64,000 nucleotides of DNA from an uncultured Shimia sp. GTDB taxonomy: Bacteria > Pseudomonadota > Alphaproteobacteria > Rhodobacterales > Rhodobacteraceae. The position numbers and the translations under genes are program-made. Shown here in pieces: positions 9,949-19,311 of the stretch. How positions within the stretch are numbered: the first letter of the stretch is position 1; each line of letters opens with the position of its first letter. The notes below the pieces were generated by a model that saw only the letters and a program-made list of their open reading frames with translations, searched no databases and was not told the origin of the DNA. Location: positions 114,990 to 178,989 of the forward strand of contig CALCOY010000025.1 in the NCBI GenBank assembly GCA_937897325.1. Reading direction: 5' to 3'.

Positions 9949-11319
9949 ATGTCTCTTGATGCCGTTCTTTCTCAAATCGACAGCAATCTTGATGCGGCGG
10001 CAGAGCGGCTGATGCAGCTTTTGCGCATCCCTTCGATTTCGACCGATCCTGCATTTGCAGAGAATTGCCAGAAAGCCGCAGACTGGCTTGTTGCTGATCT
10101 TCAAAGTCTGGGTATCAGAGCCGAAAAGCGTGAAACGCCCGGCCATCCGATGGTCACCGGACATATCGACGGCCCCGGACCACACCTTCTATTTTACGGA
10201 CATTACGACGTGCAACCTGTTGATCCTCTTGATCTTTGGGATCGTGATCCCTTCGATCCTGAAGTCCAGGATACCAGCAACGGCAAGGTCATCCGGGGGC
10301 GCGGGGCATCGGATGACAAGGGGCAATTGATGACCTTCGTAGAAGCCTGCCGCGCTTGGAAAGCAGTCCACGGCGACCTGCCTTGCAAACTGACATTCCT
10401 TTTCGAGGGCGAAGAGGAGTCCGGTTCGCCTTCACTCGTGCCGTTCATGCAAGAGAACGCAGCAGAGTTGAAGGCGGACATGGCGCTGATCTGCGACACC
10501 GGCCTCTTTGAGTCGCGCGTGCCGTCGATCGTAACGATGCTGCGCGGCCTTCTTGGGGAAGAAATCACGATCACCGCCGCCGACAAGGATCTGCATTCGG
10601 GTATGTATGGCGGGGTATCTATGAACCCGATACGCGTTCTGACGAAGATCCTGGCCGGGTTGCATGATGATCAGGGCCGGATCACCGTCCCGGGCTTTTA
10701 TGACGGCGTGACGGAACTGCCCGATGACATACGCAGCCAGTGGCAGGGCCTGGCCTTTGATCATGCGAGGTTTCTGGGCGATGTCGACCTCAGCAAACCG
10801 GCTGGTGAACAGGACCGCACTCCACTTGAGATGATATGGTCACGTCCGACCTGCGACGTGAATGGCATCTGGGGGGGCTATACCGGCGACGGCTTCAAAA
10901 CAGTTCTGCCAAGCCAGGCGCATGCCAAAGTGAGTTTCCGGCTGGTCGGCGACCAAGATCCGCACAAGATTCGAGAGAGCTTTCGCAAGCTGGTGCAGGA
11001 CGCCCTGCCCCCCGATTGCGAGGTCAGCTTTATCGGTCACGGTGCAGGCACTGCTTCGGTCACCGAAACAAGCTCGCCCATGTTCGAAGCGGCCCGCAAG
11101 GCGCTTTCAGAGGAATGGGCCATCCCCGCCGCATACATTGGTTGCGGGGGATCAATCCCCATCGCTGGTCATTTCCAGGAGATCCTAGAAACGACACCGA
11201 TGTTGATCGGCTTCGGAAAGGACGACGACCAGATTCATTCACCGAACGAGAAATACGACATGGAGAGCTTTCACAAAGGCATCCGGTCATGGGCACGCAT
11301 CCTCGCTGCACTCAGCTGA
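9949..11319 (+). CDS. M20-family metallo-dipeptidase
   Basis: A zinc-dependent amidohydrolase or dipeptidase of 456 residues in the M20/M25/M40 family. Visible metal-site motifs are YGHYDVQP (first His and bridging Asp), GRGASDDKGQ (second Asp) and EGEEESGS (catalytic and metal Glu pair). A dimerisation insert follows in the middle, and the C-terminal His ligand is in the DDQIHSPNEKYD block. The specific substrate is unknown; relatives hydrolyse dipeptides such as carnosine-like compounds. An upstream frame extension to 9712 lacks any family similarity; ATG 9949 after AAGGAAAGACCC is the likely start. It is divergent from hemA. Confidence 0.9.
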   Translation: MSLDAVLSQIDSNLDAAAERLMQLLRIPSISTDPAFAENCQKAADWLVADLQSLGIRAEKRETPGHPMVTGHIDGPGPHLLFYGHYDVQPVDPLDLWDRDPFDPEVQDTSNGKVIRGRGASDDKGQLMTFVEACRAWKAVHGDLPCKLTFLFEGEEESGSPSLVPFMQENAAELKADMALICDTGLFESRVPSIVTMLRGLLGEEITITAADKDLHSGMYGGVSMNPIRVLTKILAGLHDDQGRITVPGFYDGVTELPDDIRSQWQGLAFDHARFLGDVDLSKPAGEQDRTPLEMIWSRPTCDVNGIWGGYTGDGFKTVLPSQAHAKVSFRLVGDQDPHKIRESFRKLVQDALPPDCEVSFIGHGAGTASVTETSSPMFEAARKALSEEWAIPAAYIGCGGSIPIAGHFQEILETTPMLIGFGKDDDQIHSPNEKYDMESFHKGIRSWARILAALS

Positions 11320-11408
11320 TATTCCGTCTTGCCTCTGGCTGATACAGGCGCGCAGTATAGCGGCCAGGGCAATGGGTTCGGAGACTACGCATTTCAGTTC
11401 TGGTAAAA

Positions 11409-12038
11409 GTGACGTCCGCGCTGATCCTGGTGACAGCACATGTGGTAACGGCCGTTCGTGGCGTGTGGCAGAGCACAGATCCGGTCGTCAAGCAGAGGAT
11501 CTATTTCGCAAATCACAGCAGCCACGGGGATTTCGTGCTTGTCTGGACCGTGCTTCCATCACACTTGCGCGCGCAGACACGTCCGGTTGCAGGCGCGGAT
11601 TACTGGCTTGGCTCTCAACTCAAGCAATTCATTGGTCAGTCCGTGTTCAATGCTGTCCTGATCGACCGAAATCCTGAAACACGACAGGCCGACCCGGTGG
11701 AGCAGATGGCCGAAGCGCTGGATGCAAATGACAGCCTCATCCTGTTTCCTGAGGGCACACGAAACACAACTGAAGATATCCTTCTGCCCTTCAAGGCCGG
11801 CCTTTTTAACCTGGCGATCGCACGGCCCCATGTCGATCTGGTGCCTGTTTGGATCGACAATCTGAACCGGGTGATGCCCAAAGGCGCCCTTCTACCCATC
11901 CCGCTGATCTGCACAGTGACCTTTGGTGACACACTTCATATTGAAGAGGACGAAGACAAGGAAGCGTTCCTGAACCGGGCCGAGAAAGCCTTGCTTGACC
12001 TCGCGCCAGGTCATGAAGTCGCAGAGACTGCTTCATGA
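11409..12038 (+). CDS. PlsC-like 1-acyl-glycerol-3-phosphate acyltransferase
   Basis: A membrane-associated acyltransferase of about 209 residues. The catalytic NHxxxxD motif is NHSSHGD with His36 and Asp41; FPEGTR at 113-118 is the glycerol-phosphate binding motif. It would acylate lysophosphatidic acid or a related lysolipid. It begins the lipid cassette and overlaps the next gene by four bases (ATGA). The start is uncertain: GTG 11409 has no clear ribosome site, and the frame is closed by a TAG about 17 codons upstream, leaving no ATG alternative. Confidence 0.85.
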   Translation: MTSALILVTAHVVTAVRGVWQSTDPVVKQRIYFANHSSHGDFVLVWTVLPSHLRAQTRPVAGADYWLGSQLKQFIGQSVFNAVLIDRNPETRQADPVEQMAEALDANDSLILFPEGTRNTTEDILLPFKAGLFNLAIARPHVDLVPVWIDNLNRVMPKGALLPIPLICTVTFGDTLHIEEDEDKEAFLNRAEKALLDLAPGHEVAETAS

Positions 12039-12976
12039 ACGGCGATGTGCTTATCCTTCTCACGGCCGTGATTGGAATTCTGTTCGTTGCATCGACCGTT
12101 GGGTTCGTTCTGAGACTGCGGGCCAGTGATACAGGTCCGGGCAGCGCGATCGAGAACCTGAACGCCCGGATCAACGCGTGGTGGGTGATGGTGATCGTGA
12201 TGGCCATTGCCTTTGTCGCAGGCAAGACCGGCGTCGTGATCCTGTTTGCCATTTGCTCTTTCGCCGCGTTGCGAGAGTTCCTCACCCTTACCAACACAAA
12301 AACGGCTGACTACTGGGCCTTGGCTGCAGCTGTCTTCGTTGTGTTGCCTGTGCAATACCTCTCTGTCGGCATGAACTGGTACGGGTTCTATTCGATCTTC
12401 ATCCCGGTTTATGCATTCCTGCTGATGCCGATCATCTCCGCCCTGCGCGGCGACACCAAAGACTTCCTGATCCGGGTGGCAGAGGCACAGTGGGCGCTCA
12501 TGATCTGCGTTTTCTGCGTTTCGCATGTCCCTGCCCTCCTCAGTCTGAACATACCTGGCTATGAAGGCCGAAACCTCTTTTTGATCTTTTTTCTCGTTGT
12601 CGTCGTCCAATCCAGCGACGTGCTTCAATATGTCTGGGGCAAGCTTCTGGGACGCCGGAAGATCGCTCCGAAACTCTCGCCCTCTAAAACCCTCGAAGGC
12701 CTGTTGGGCGGCGTTCTTTCAGCCAGCTTACTTGGTGCAGCCCTTTTCTGGATCACGCCTTTCTCTATTTGGCAGGCGGCTGCTTTGTCGCTGGTCATCA
12801 CGCTGATGGGCTTTTTCGGCGGGTTGGTCATGTCTGCCATCAAACGCGATCGGGGGGTCAAGGATTGGGGTCACCTCATCTCGGGCCACGGCGGCTTTAT
12901 CGACAGGCTCGATTCCGTGATTTTTTCCGCACCGATCTTCTTTCACATCGTCCGGTTCTACTGGGACGTTCACTGA
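12035..12976 (+). CDS. CdsA-like phosphatidate cytidylyltransferase
   Basis: A polytopic membrane enzyme of 313 residues with about eight hydrophobic segments. The C-terminal signature KDWGHLISGHGGFIDRLDS (about 280-300) is the CTP-transferase motif that makes CDP-diacylglycerol from phosphatidate. Length and motif match the CdsA family. Because it is wedged between a PlsC-like and a CDP-alcohol phosphatidyltransferase gene, it resembles the E. coli ynbB paralogue rather than the housekeeping cdsA that usually sits with uppS and dxr. It probably supplies CDP-lipid to the next enzyme. Confidence 0.85.
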   Translation: MNGDVLILLTAVIGILFVASTVGFVLRLRASDTGPGSAIENLNARINAWWVMVIVMAIAFVAGKTGVVILFAICSFAALREFLTLTNTKTADYWALAAAVFVVLPVQYLSVGMNWYGFYSIFIPVYAFLLMPIISALRGDTKDFLIRVAEAQWALMICVFCVSHVPALLSLNIPGYEGRNLFLIFFLVVVVQSSDVLQYVWGKLLGRRKIAPKLSPSKTLEGLLGGVLSASLLGAALFWITPFSIWQAAALSLVITLMGFFGGLVMSAIKRDRGVKDWGHLISGHGGFIDRLDSVIFSAPIFFHIVRFYWDVH

Positions 12977-13012
12977 ACTATTCAGTGTCGACAAATCAAG
13001 CGAGGCGCCTGA

Positions 13013-13681
13013 ATGCCCGACCTAAATAACCGCCGTCCGCTCAACAGTCGAAACACCCGCTGGGCGGATCGGATTACGCTGTGGCTTGCAGCGCGAGACA
13101 TCACCCCGAACCAGATCTCGCAGGCCAGCATGGTTTGTGCCTTGTTTGGCGGCCTTTGCTTTTGGGGCGCAGGGCTGGTCGAAGAGGCATTCCTGACCGT
13201 GTCCCTATTGGCCCTGGCTGCATTGGGCTGCCAGTTTCGGCTGCTCTGCAATCTCTTTGACGGTATGGTCGCGGTCGAAGCAGGCAAAAGCGCTCCTGAC
13301 GGCCCGTTCTGGAATGAATTTCCAGACAGGGTTTCGGACCTGCTGATCTTCGTTGGCGTGGGCCTTGGTGTCGGAATGCCCGCGCTTGGCTGGGCGACAG
13401 CAGCGCTGGCTTTGCTGACTGCGTACACCCGCGAAATCGGCGCGAATGTGGGCCTTCCACCGGACTTTTCAGGACCCATGGCCAAGCAGCACCGAATGGC
13501 GCTTTTGTCCGGCGCCGCAGGCTTTGCCATCGTCGAGACGCTTTGGCTGGGCACGCAAAACAGCTTGGTCATCGCGCTTTGGATTGCCCTTCTGGGGAGT
13601 GGAGCCACCGTCTACCGTCGCGCCAGCCGCATCCGTGCAGGGTTGCTTGCGAAGGCTCTCGAAGACATTGCGCAGCATTGA
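13013..13681 (+). CDS. CDP-alcohol phosphatidyltransferase family protein with altered active-site motif
   Basis: A 222-residue integral membrane protein of the CDP-alcohol phosphatidyltransferase superfamily. The canonical motif is D-xx-DG-xx-AR-x8-G-x3-D-x3-D. Here it reads N80-LF-D83-G84-MV-A87-V88-x8-G97-PFW-N101-EFP-D105, so two of the four metal-binding Asp are Asn and the Arg is Val. Either it is a divergent subgroup with its own substrate or activity is impaired. The context (PlsC-like, CdsA-like, this gene) suggests a dedicated phospholipid pathway. The start ATG 13013 follows GAGGCGCCTGA. Confidence 0.8.
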   Translation: MPDLNNRRPLNSRNTRWADRITLWLAARDITPNQISQASMVCALFGGLCFWGAGLVEEAFLTVSLLALAALGCQFRLLCNLFDGMVAVEAGKSAPDGPFWNEFPDRVSDLLIFVGVGLGVGMPALGWATAALALLTAYTREIGANVGLPPDFSGPMAKQHRMALLSGAAGFAIVETLWLGTQNSLVIALWIALLGSGATVYRRASRIRAGLLAKALEDIAQH

Positions 13682-13774
13682 TCATCAAAGCGTGTCGCGT
13701 CAGTGGTTTACATCACCCAGAAGCCAACCCACTCGCAGATCACAACTCTAACAGCTCCCCTTAGAAACCAATGC

Positions 13775-13954
13775 ATGGAACTGGACTCTGACTTCCTGAA
13801 AAAGGCTCTGGTCCATTCGCAGGATGAACACTTGCAACCGTCCCCCATACCGGGAATCGACCGGCGCATGTTGGACAGGATCGGTTACAAGGTCGCTCGG
13901 GCTACCAAAATCGTCCGCTACGCCCTTGGCAGCAAGCTTTCAGCACATATCCAT
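13775..13954 (+). pseudogene. Truncated ChrR-like cupin protein
   Basis: Sixty codons from ATG 13775 read like the N-terminal half of a ChrR-type cupin: the block LQPSPIPGIDRRMLDRIG is followed by ARATKIVRYALGSKLSAHIH. Family members continue with a HxHGGGEE(F/Y) metal motif and about 60 further residues; here the similarity stops at HIH and the remaining frame (to 14089) is Arg/Gly-rich and unrelated. The gene appears cut by a deletion within the first cupin motif. It could be an intact but unusual small protein, which I think unlikely. Confidence 0.6.
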
Positions 13955-14178
13955 ATCAGAAGGAAACTGTCACGACATACTGACATACTGACGTTTCGGC
14001 TTGCGGGCGCTGAAGGATCGGGGAACGGAGGCTGCCGCGGCGCTGGCTCTTGTTCAATAGGCGCAGCTATCCACGCGGATGACAGATGATGTTGGCCGTT
14101 ACAATGCGGCAATCGAGACACTTCGGCAACGGCTCAACGAAACCTGAGATTCTAACATATCCAACCCAAAGAGCCCGT
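13955..14178. other. Non-coding remainder after cupin remnant
   Basis: Between the cupin similarity and hflX no intact gene is seen. One forward frame (from about 13992 to 14148) reads as two Ala/Arg/Leu-rich pieces separated by a TAG at 14058-14060, ending in DDVGRYNAAIETLRQRLNET. It might be the remains of another gene but I cannot assign it. Confidence 0.4.
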
Positions 14179-15453
14179 TCAAAGGCTTTCGAACCGCGCG
14201 CGATCTCGTGCGTTCCAACGCACTTGCAGAGTGTAGCCCTCTTCGCCCTGTGCTTCTGCTTGAACAAGGTCCCGCTCAAAAAGCCATGCACGTTTGCGCC
14301 CCTCAGCATAGGCCAGATGCAATTCTGCCTCTTCGATCACGCCTTGCAAGCGGGCTGAGATCTCTGCCAGAAGCGGATCTATCCCCTCACCCGTCAGAGC
14401 GGAGGTGACAAAGACGTTTTCGGCCCGCGAGGCGCGCGTTCTCACCGTCTCCAGGACATCCGGCGCCATTTGGTCAATCTTGTTCCAGATCTCGAAAACC
14501 GGGCGGCTGTCATCAACGCCCAGATCAGCCAGAATCGCGGCCACATCGGCCGCCTGCGCGTCCGTTTCAGGGTGGCTGATGTCGCGCACATGGACGATGA
14601 TATCCGCCGATAGAACCTCTTCCAGCGTGGCGCGAAAGGCGGCCACAAGCTCAGTCGGTAGGGCCGAGATAAAACCGACCGTGTCCGACAGGATGACTTC
14701 CGGCCCGTCCGGCAATTCCACGCGCCGCATGGTCGGGTCAAGTGTAGCAAAAAGCATGTCTTTCGCCATCACATCTGCCCCGGTCAGCCGATTGAAAAAA
14801 GTCGATTTGCCGGCATTCGTGTAACCAACCAGAGCAACGATTGGATAAGGCACTTTGGCACGCGCGGCACGATGCAAGCTGCGCGTTTTGACGACCTTTT
14901 CCAACTGACGGCGCAACCGCACCAGTTGCGTGTCAATGGCCCGCCTATCCGCCTCGATCTGTGTCTCCCCGGGACCACCGACAAAGCCCAGACCGCCCCT
15001 TTGCCGTTCGAGGTGCGTCCACGCCCGGACCAGACGTGTCCGCTGATACGAGAGTGCCGCCATTTCGACCTGAAGCACACCTTCTCGGGTCGCCGCGCGG
15101 TCGCTGAAGATCTCGAGGATCAAGCCCGTGCGATCCAGAAGTTTGATGTTCCAGGCTTTTTCCAGATTTCGCTGCTGAACGGGCGTCACGGGCCCATCAA
15201 TCAGGACAAGCTCAATCTCCGCCTCCTTCAAGCGCTCCTTTAAATCGTCTATCTTGCCCGAGCCGAACAGCAATCCGGGTTGAGGCCGCGACAAAGGAAC
15301 GATCTCAGATCCAACGACCTCCAATTCGGGCAAAGCACAAGCCAGCGACACCGCCTCTGCCAAGGCAAAGCTGGGCGCGCGGCGATCTTCGTTCGATTTG
15401 ATATCAGGATGCAGAACCCATGCGCGGGTTGCCTCGGCTCTGCCCTCGGTCAC
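14179..15453 (-). CDS. hflX: Ribosome-associated GTPase HflX
   Basis: HflX splits stalled ribosomes and binds GTP and ATP. The 424-residue chain has the N-terminal HflX domain (about 10-190, including the [19 protein letters not shown] loop near 153-167), then a G domain with Walker [10 protein letters not shown] at 210-218, DTVGF as the G3 motif and NKID as G4. The start is GTG 15453, whose GTGA overlaps the hfq stop codon by four bases; hfq and hflX are therefore translationally coupled, as in many proteobacteria. Confidence 0.95.
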
Positions 15454-15689
15454 GAAGCGTCTTCACCCTCGTAAAGACTGATGGGCTGGCTTGGCATGAT
15501 GGTCGAAATCGCGTGCTTGTAGACAAGCTGACTTTGACCGTCGCGACGCAACAGCACGCAAAAATTATCGAACCAGGTGATTACACCCTGCAATTTCACA
15601 CCATTTATCAGAAATATCGTGACCGGAACCTTTGTCTTGCGCACGTGGTTCAGGAACGCATCCTGAAGGTTCTGTCTGTCCGAAGCCAT
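15450..15689 (-). CDS. hfq: RNA chaperone Hfq
   Basis: Hexameric Sm-like protein that pairs small RNAs with mRNAs. The 79 residues contain the Sm1 part ([29 protein letters not shown]) and the Sm2 motif [10 protein letters not shown] with the conserved Tyr-Lys-His. Length suits the short alphaproteobacterial form, which lacks the long acidic tail. hflX overlaps its stop by four bases. A 128-base gap to trkH on the upstream side leaves room for an hfq promoter. Confidence 0.97.
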
Positions 15690-15817
15690 GCCTTTTCACC
15701 TTTTTTCTTGCCGGGCTCGCGGATCAAGCCCCCCCACCAATTCGCACTATGTCTCGCGTGAATTGAAGATTCCAGCCCAAAAAACAGTCCGTTACGGACC
15801 TAGTTCTCGCGGTTGGC

Positions 15818-17353
15818 TCAACCCCGCCACAAATCCGGGGTCAGCAGCGCAATGATCGCAAGCGTTTCAAGCCGCCCGACGATCATTGCCGCCGCAAAAA
15901 CCAGTTTGACCGAGCCGCCAAACTCTGCCAATCGAATGGGTACATCGCCTGCCTGCTGCAAAAGAGGACCTGTGGTGGAAAGCCCGGCCACGGCCATGAT
16001 CATCGCCGTATCAAACGGAACGGCAAAGAGCGTCAGCATCACTGTAACGACAGCCAGAGAGACGGCAAAAAGCATGAAGAAGATCCATGCGATGAATGCA
16101 CCATTTCTTTGCAAGCGGCGATCCGCCGAGCTGGCCGTTGAGATCGAAGACGGATACACAAGCCGCTCCATTTCGCGCCGACCGTTTCGATAGAGCGCGA
16201 AGACCCGCAAGAGCTTTACGCCACCCGCCGAGGTCGCAACACCGCCCCCGATCAAGGCTAGGCCCATCAGCATGAGCCCTGGCGTTGAAAGCCCCGACCA
16301 GGCCTGCGCATCGTCCCAGTACCCGGACACAAAACCAGTTGTCGTCAGAAATGACATGACGGTGAAGATACCGCCCCAAAGCGCGCGAGCCGCCTCGGTC
16401 AGGCTGTCTTCTTCCCCCACATCGTAGGCGCCCAGCCAGTGCCGGAAAAAGATGAAAAGCGGCACGAAGGCGACGATCGCGATGCCGATGCGAAATTCGG
16501 GATCTGCCAAAAGTCCTTCTTCATCACCGACCTTCGTATCCTTCGAGAATGTTAGGCGCGACAAGGCAAAAAGCATGAACAATAGCATTACCGCCTCACC
16601 GGACATGCCGGAATTGCCGTTCTGTGCCCCGCCCACAGGAGAGATGCCGGAGGTCGCCAGGATCGACATCGCATGGCAAAGGGCCACAAGCGTCCGGTCG
16701 CCGCCCGCAATCAGCAGAACCCACAAAAGCAGAGTGAGGCCGACGTAGACCGGGATCAGGCCGATGCCCGCCTTGAGCACGCGGACCCGGACTTCGGGTG
16801 CCGCCATCGTCACGTCAAAGCGTTCGCCGCGCCCCGGCTCTGCCCGCGCGGTCACCTCAAAGCCCCCAAGGCTGAGTGGCGCAAGGATCGCCGAAGCGGC
16901 CATCCACATGAGCAGTCCACCCATCCAGCCGACCATCGCCCGCCAGAGGTGCAGCGTATCGTTAAGCCGACCTGGCGCCTCAAAGAGGGTGGCTCCGGTC
17001 GTCGTCACCGCACTGACCATCTCAACATAGGCGTTCAGGAAGGACGTGTTGCCCAAGGCTTCGTAAAACGGGATGGCCAGAACAATGGGTAGAAAGACCA
17101 AAGTGGAAAAAAGCGACATGAGCGGCCCAAGCGTCCCGTGACGCGGTGCACGCCCTGCATGGGCCAGGGCGATCAGACCAAAGATGATCAACCCCAGCAT
17201 GCCCGAATAGAGGAACGCCCGTGCGGTCTCGAGATCGCGCACCACGACACCGTGGATGGCTGGAAACAGCATTGTGGCCGACGCGATCCCAACAATCAGC
17301 AGGAACAAGGGAAGCTGCAGAACGGATGGGATCTTTTGCGCCTGATCCGCCAT
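15818..17353 (-). CDS. trkH: TrkH potassium uptake channel subunit
   Basis: A 511-residue polytopic membrane protein with the repeated M1-P-M2 layout of Trk/Ktr potassium transporters. The filter-like segments SAVTTTGAT, ATSGISPVGG, FLTTTGFVSGYW and GLSTTGPL are recognisable, each with the conserved Gly. It works with the cytoplasmic regulator TrkA, encoded just upstream; the trkA TAA stop and trkH ATG share one base (TAATG), so the subunits are made together. Confidence 0.94.
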   Translation of the reverse strand: MADQAQKIPSVLQLPLFLLIVGIASATMLFPAIHGVVVRDLETARAFLYSGMLGLIIFGLIALAHAGRAPRHGTLGPLMSLFSTLVFLPIVLAIPFYEALGNTSFLNAYVEMVSAVTTTGATLFEAPGRLNDTLHLWRAMVGWMGGLLMWMAASAILAPLSLGGFEVTARAEPGRGERFDVTMAAPEVRVRVLKAGIGLIPVYVGLTLLLWVLLIAGGDRTLVALCHAMSILATSGISPVGGAQNGNSGMSGEAVMLLFMLFALSRLTFSKDTKVGDEEGLLADPEFRIGIAIVAFVPLFIFFRHWLGAYDVGEEDSLTEAARALWGGIFTVMSFLTTTGFVSGYWDDAQAWSGLSTPGLMLMGLALIGGGVATSAGGVKLLRVFALYRNGRREMERLVYPSSISTASSADRRLQRNGAFIAWIFFMLFAVSLAVVTVMLTLFAVPFDTAMIMAVAGLSTTGPLLQQAGDVPIRLAEFGGSVKLVFAAAMIVGRLETLAIIALLTPDLWRG

Positions 17354-18729
17354 TAGAAAAAGTCGATAGAGACCTGCAAAAGCCGCTCAACCTCGGGCAC
17401 GTCTTTAGACAGCGAGAAGATCGCGATCACATCGCCTTCGTCGATCCGCGTATTGCCCAAGGGTCTGATGACTTTTTCGCCCTTTCGGACCGCCCCGACC
17501 AGCACGCCTTCAGGAAAGTCGATTTCGCCGATCTTCTGGCCCGCAAGCGGAGAGGTCGACAGCACTTCGGCCTCGATCACTTCGGCCTCGGCATCGCCGA
17601 TCGAATAGACCGAACGCACACGCCCATGACGAATATGCCGCAGGATCGAGCTTACGGTTGTGGCGCGAGGGTTGATGTAGGCATCTATCCCAAGCGGCCC
17701 CATCATCGGCACAAGGGTCGGGTCGTTGATCAAGGCAATCACATAAGGGCAGCCTTCGGATTTGGCGCGCACGGCCGACAGCATGTTGGTCTTGTCATCA
17801 TCCGTCACAGCCAGTGTTGCATCGGCACGTGACACGCCCGCTTCGCTCAGCAAAGCCACATCTAGGCCGTCCCCGTTCAAGACAATCGTCCGCTCGAGCG
17901 CTTCGGCGGCCAATTCCGCGCAGCGGCGGTTTTTTTCGATGACCTTCGCGCGCACCCGGTTGGTACTGCGTTCAAGGGCGCTAGCCACAGCCAGTCCGAC
18001 ATTGCCCCCACCGACAAGTACTACTCTCTCTTGTTTCTTGGGCGTTTTGCCGAACACCTCCATCGTGCGCGGCACATCATCGACATGGCTGAAGACGTAG
18101 CATTCATCGCCGACAAAAAGCTGATCCGCCGGTTCCGGCGAAAAAAGAACGCCATCGCGCCTCACACCCACGACCACATTGCGAAGTGTTGAGAAAAGAT
18201 CCGTCAATTGACGCAAGGGCGTGTTCACGACAGGACACTCCGCATCGATCAGGATGCCAAGCAATTGCGCCTGCCCTTCCATGAAGCTTTCCGTGTCGAA
18301 TGCATCGGGTGCCGCCAATCGCTGGAGCGCTGCCGCTGCGACTTCTTTTTCCGGGCTGATCACCACGTCGATCGGCATGTGATCGCGGCGATAAAGGTCC
18401 GAGTAGATCGCCGTCAGATAGGCCTGGCTGCGCAAACGTGCGATCTTGCGATTGACGCCAAACACCGAATGAGAAACTTGGCAGGTCACCATGTTCACCT
18501 CGTCCGAATAGGTTGCGGCGATGACCATGTCCGCATCTCTTGCGCCTGCGCGGTCCAAAACATCCGGATAGCTTGCAAAACCTGCGATGCCCTGAACATC
18601 CAGCGTGTCGGTGGCGCGACGCACTAGATCCGCGTCGCTGTCGACCACGGTCACGTCGTTGCGTTCCCCAGAAAGATGCCGTGCGATCTGCCAGCCCACC
18701 TGGCCTGCACCGCAGATGATGACCTTCAT
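17353..18729 (-). CDS. trkA: TrkA, NAD-binding regulator of potassium uptake
   Basis: Cytoplasmic regulatory subunit of Trk. Two tandem RCK units are visible in 458 residues: the first opens with MKVIICGAGQVGWQIARHLS, the second with VLVGGGNVGLAVASALE near residue 234; each is a Rossmann NAD-binding fold followed by an RCK-C domain. The frame extends to 18798, but ATG 18729 is the natural start of the Rossmann strand and has AAGGAA upstream. It overlaps trkH by one base. Confidence 0.94.
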   Translation of the reverse strand: MKVIICGAGQVGWQIARHLSGERNDVTVVDSDADLVRRATDTLDVQGIAGFASYPDVLDRAGARDADMVIAATYSDEVNMVTCQVSHSVFGVNRKIARLRSQAYLTAIYSDLYRRDHMPIDVVISPEKEVAAAALQRLAAPDAFDTESFMEGQAQLLGILIDAECPVVNTPLRQLTDLFSTLRNVVVGVRRDGVLFSPEPADQLFVGDECYVFSHVDDVPRTMEVFGKTPKKQERVVLVGGGNVGLAVASALERSTNRVRAKVIEKNRRCAELAAEALERTIVLNGDGLDVALLSEAGVSRADATLAVTDDDKTNMLSAVRAKSEGCPYVIALINDPTLVPMMGPLGIDAYINPRATTVSSILRHIRHGRVRSVYSIGDAEAEVIEAEVLSTSPLAGQKIGEIDFPEGVLVGAVRKGEKVIRPLGNTRIDEGDVIAIFSLSKDVPEVERLLQVSIDFF

Positions 18730-18839
18730 AGGTTCGCACTTTCCTTTGGGGTCAACGTACTGACTGTTTGGAATGACAGAAGCCTGCGAAGCGGTCAAAT
18801 CAATTGTAAGATCAACCCGGTTTGCCCATATTCATTGTC

Positions 18840-19307
18840 ATGAGCCGCATGGTTTTCCTTTTCGCATGCCTTACAATGACGGGCTGTCTGCCGCTCTCGA
18901 CCTACTACAAAGAGGGCGCGCCCCTGTCTTTGGTAGAGCGCGACGAGACGACCTGCCAGGTCAAAGCGCTGCGAGATGCACCTGTGGCAAATGTCATTCG
19001 GCAACGGCCGTCCTACTACGTGCCCGCCCGCAAGGTCTGCAATTCGGAAGGAAAATGTATTGTACGCGGCGGCTATTACCGTGATGGTCAGATCTACACT
19101 GTCGACGTCAACAAGGGCCTGCGCGTGAAGCTGGAACGTCAGTGCATGGCCGACAGGGGATATGCACCCGTCGACATCCCGGCATGTCCGAACAACGTGG
19201 CAGAGGCTGCACCGCCGGGAGTGACGACCACATTACCCAGACTCAGTTCGTCGTCCTGCGTCATCCGCCGGAAAGGCGGCCAGATTCAGATCGTTAATCG
19301 CGGCTGA
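18840..19307 (+). CDS. Small putative lipoprotein
   Basis: A 155-residue protein with a short hydrophobic signal and the lipobox LTMTGC, so it is probably lipid-anchored to a membrane facing the periplasm. The mature part carries six further Cys that could form disulfides and no domain I recognise. ATG 18840 is preferred over the TTG at 18822. It lies alone between two leftward operons (trk/hfq on its left and ntr on its right) and is convergent with ntrX, its stop being four bases from the ntrX stop. Function is unknown. Confidence 0.75.
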   Translation: MSRMVFLFACLTMTGCLPLSTYYKEGAPLSLVERDETTCQVKALRDAPVANVIRQRPSYYVPARKVCNSEGKCIVRGGYYRDGQIYTVDVNKGLRVKLERQCMADRGYAPVDIPACPNNVAEAAPPGVTTTLPRLSSSSCVIRRKGGQIQIVNRG

Positions 19308-19311
19308 CCAC

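Noticed and set aside
13992..14148. Two short Ala/Arg/Leu-rich frame pieces on the plus strand with a stop between them
   Set aside because: They might be a further gene remnant but no family motif is recognisable and composition alone explains them.
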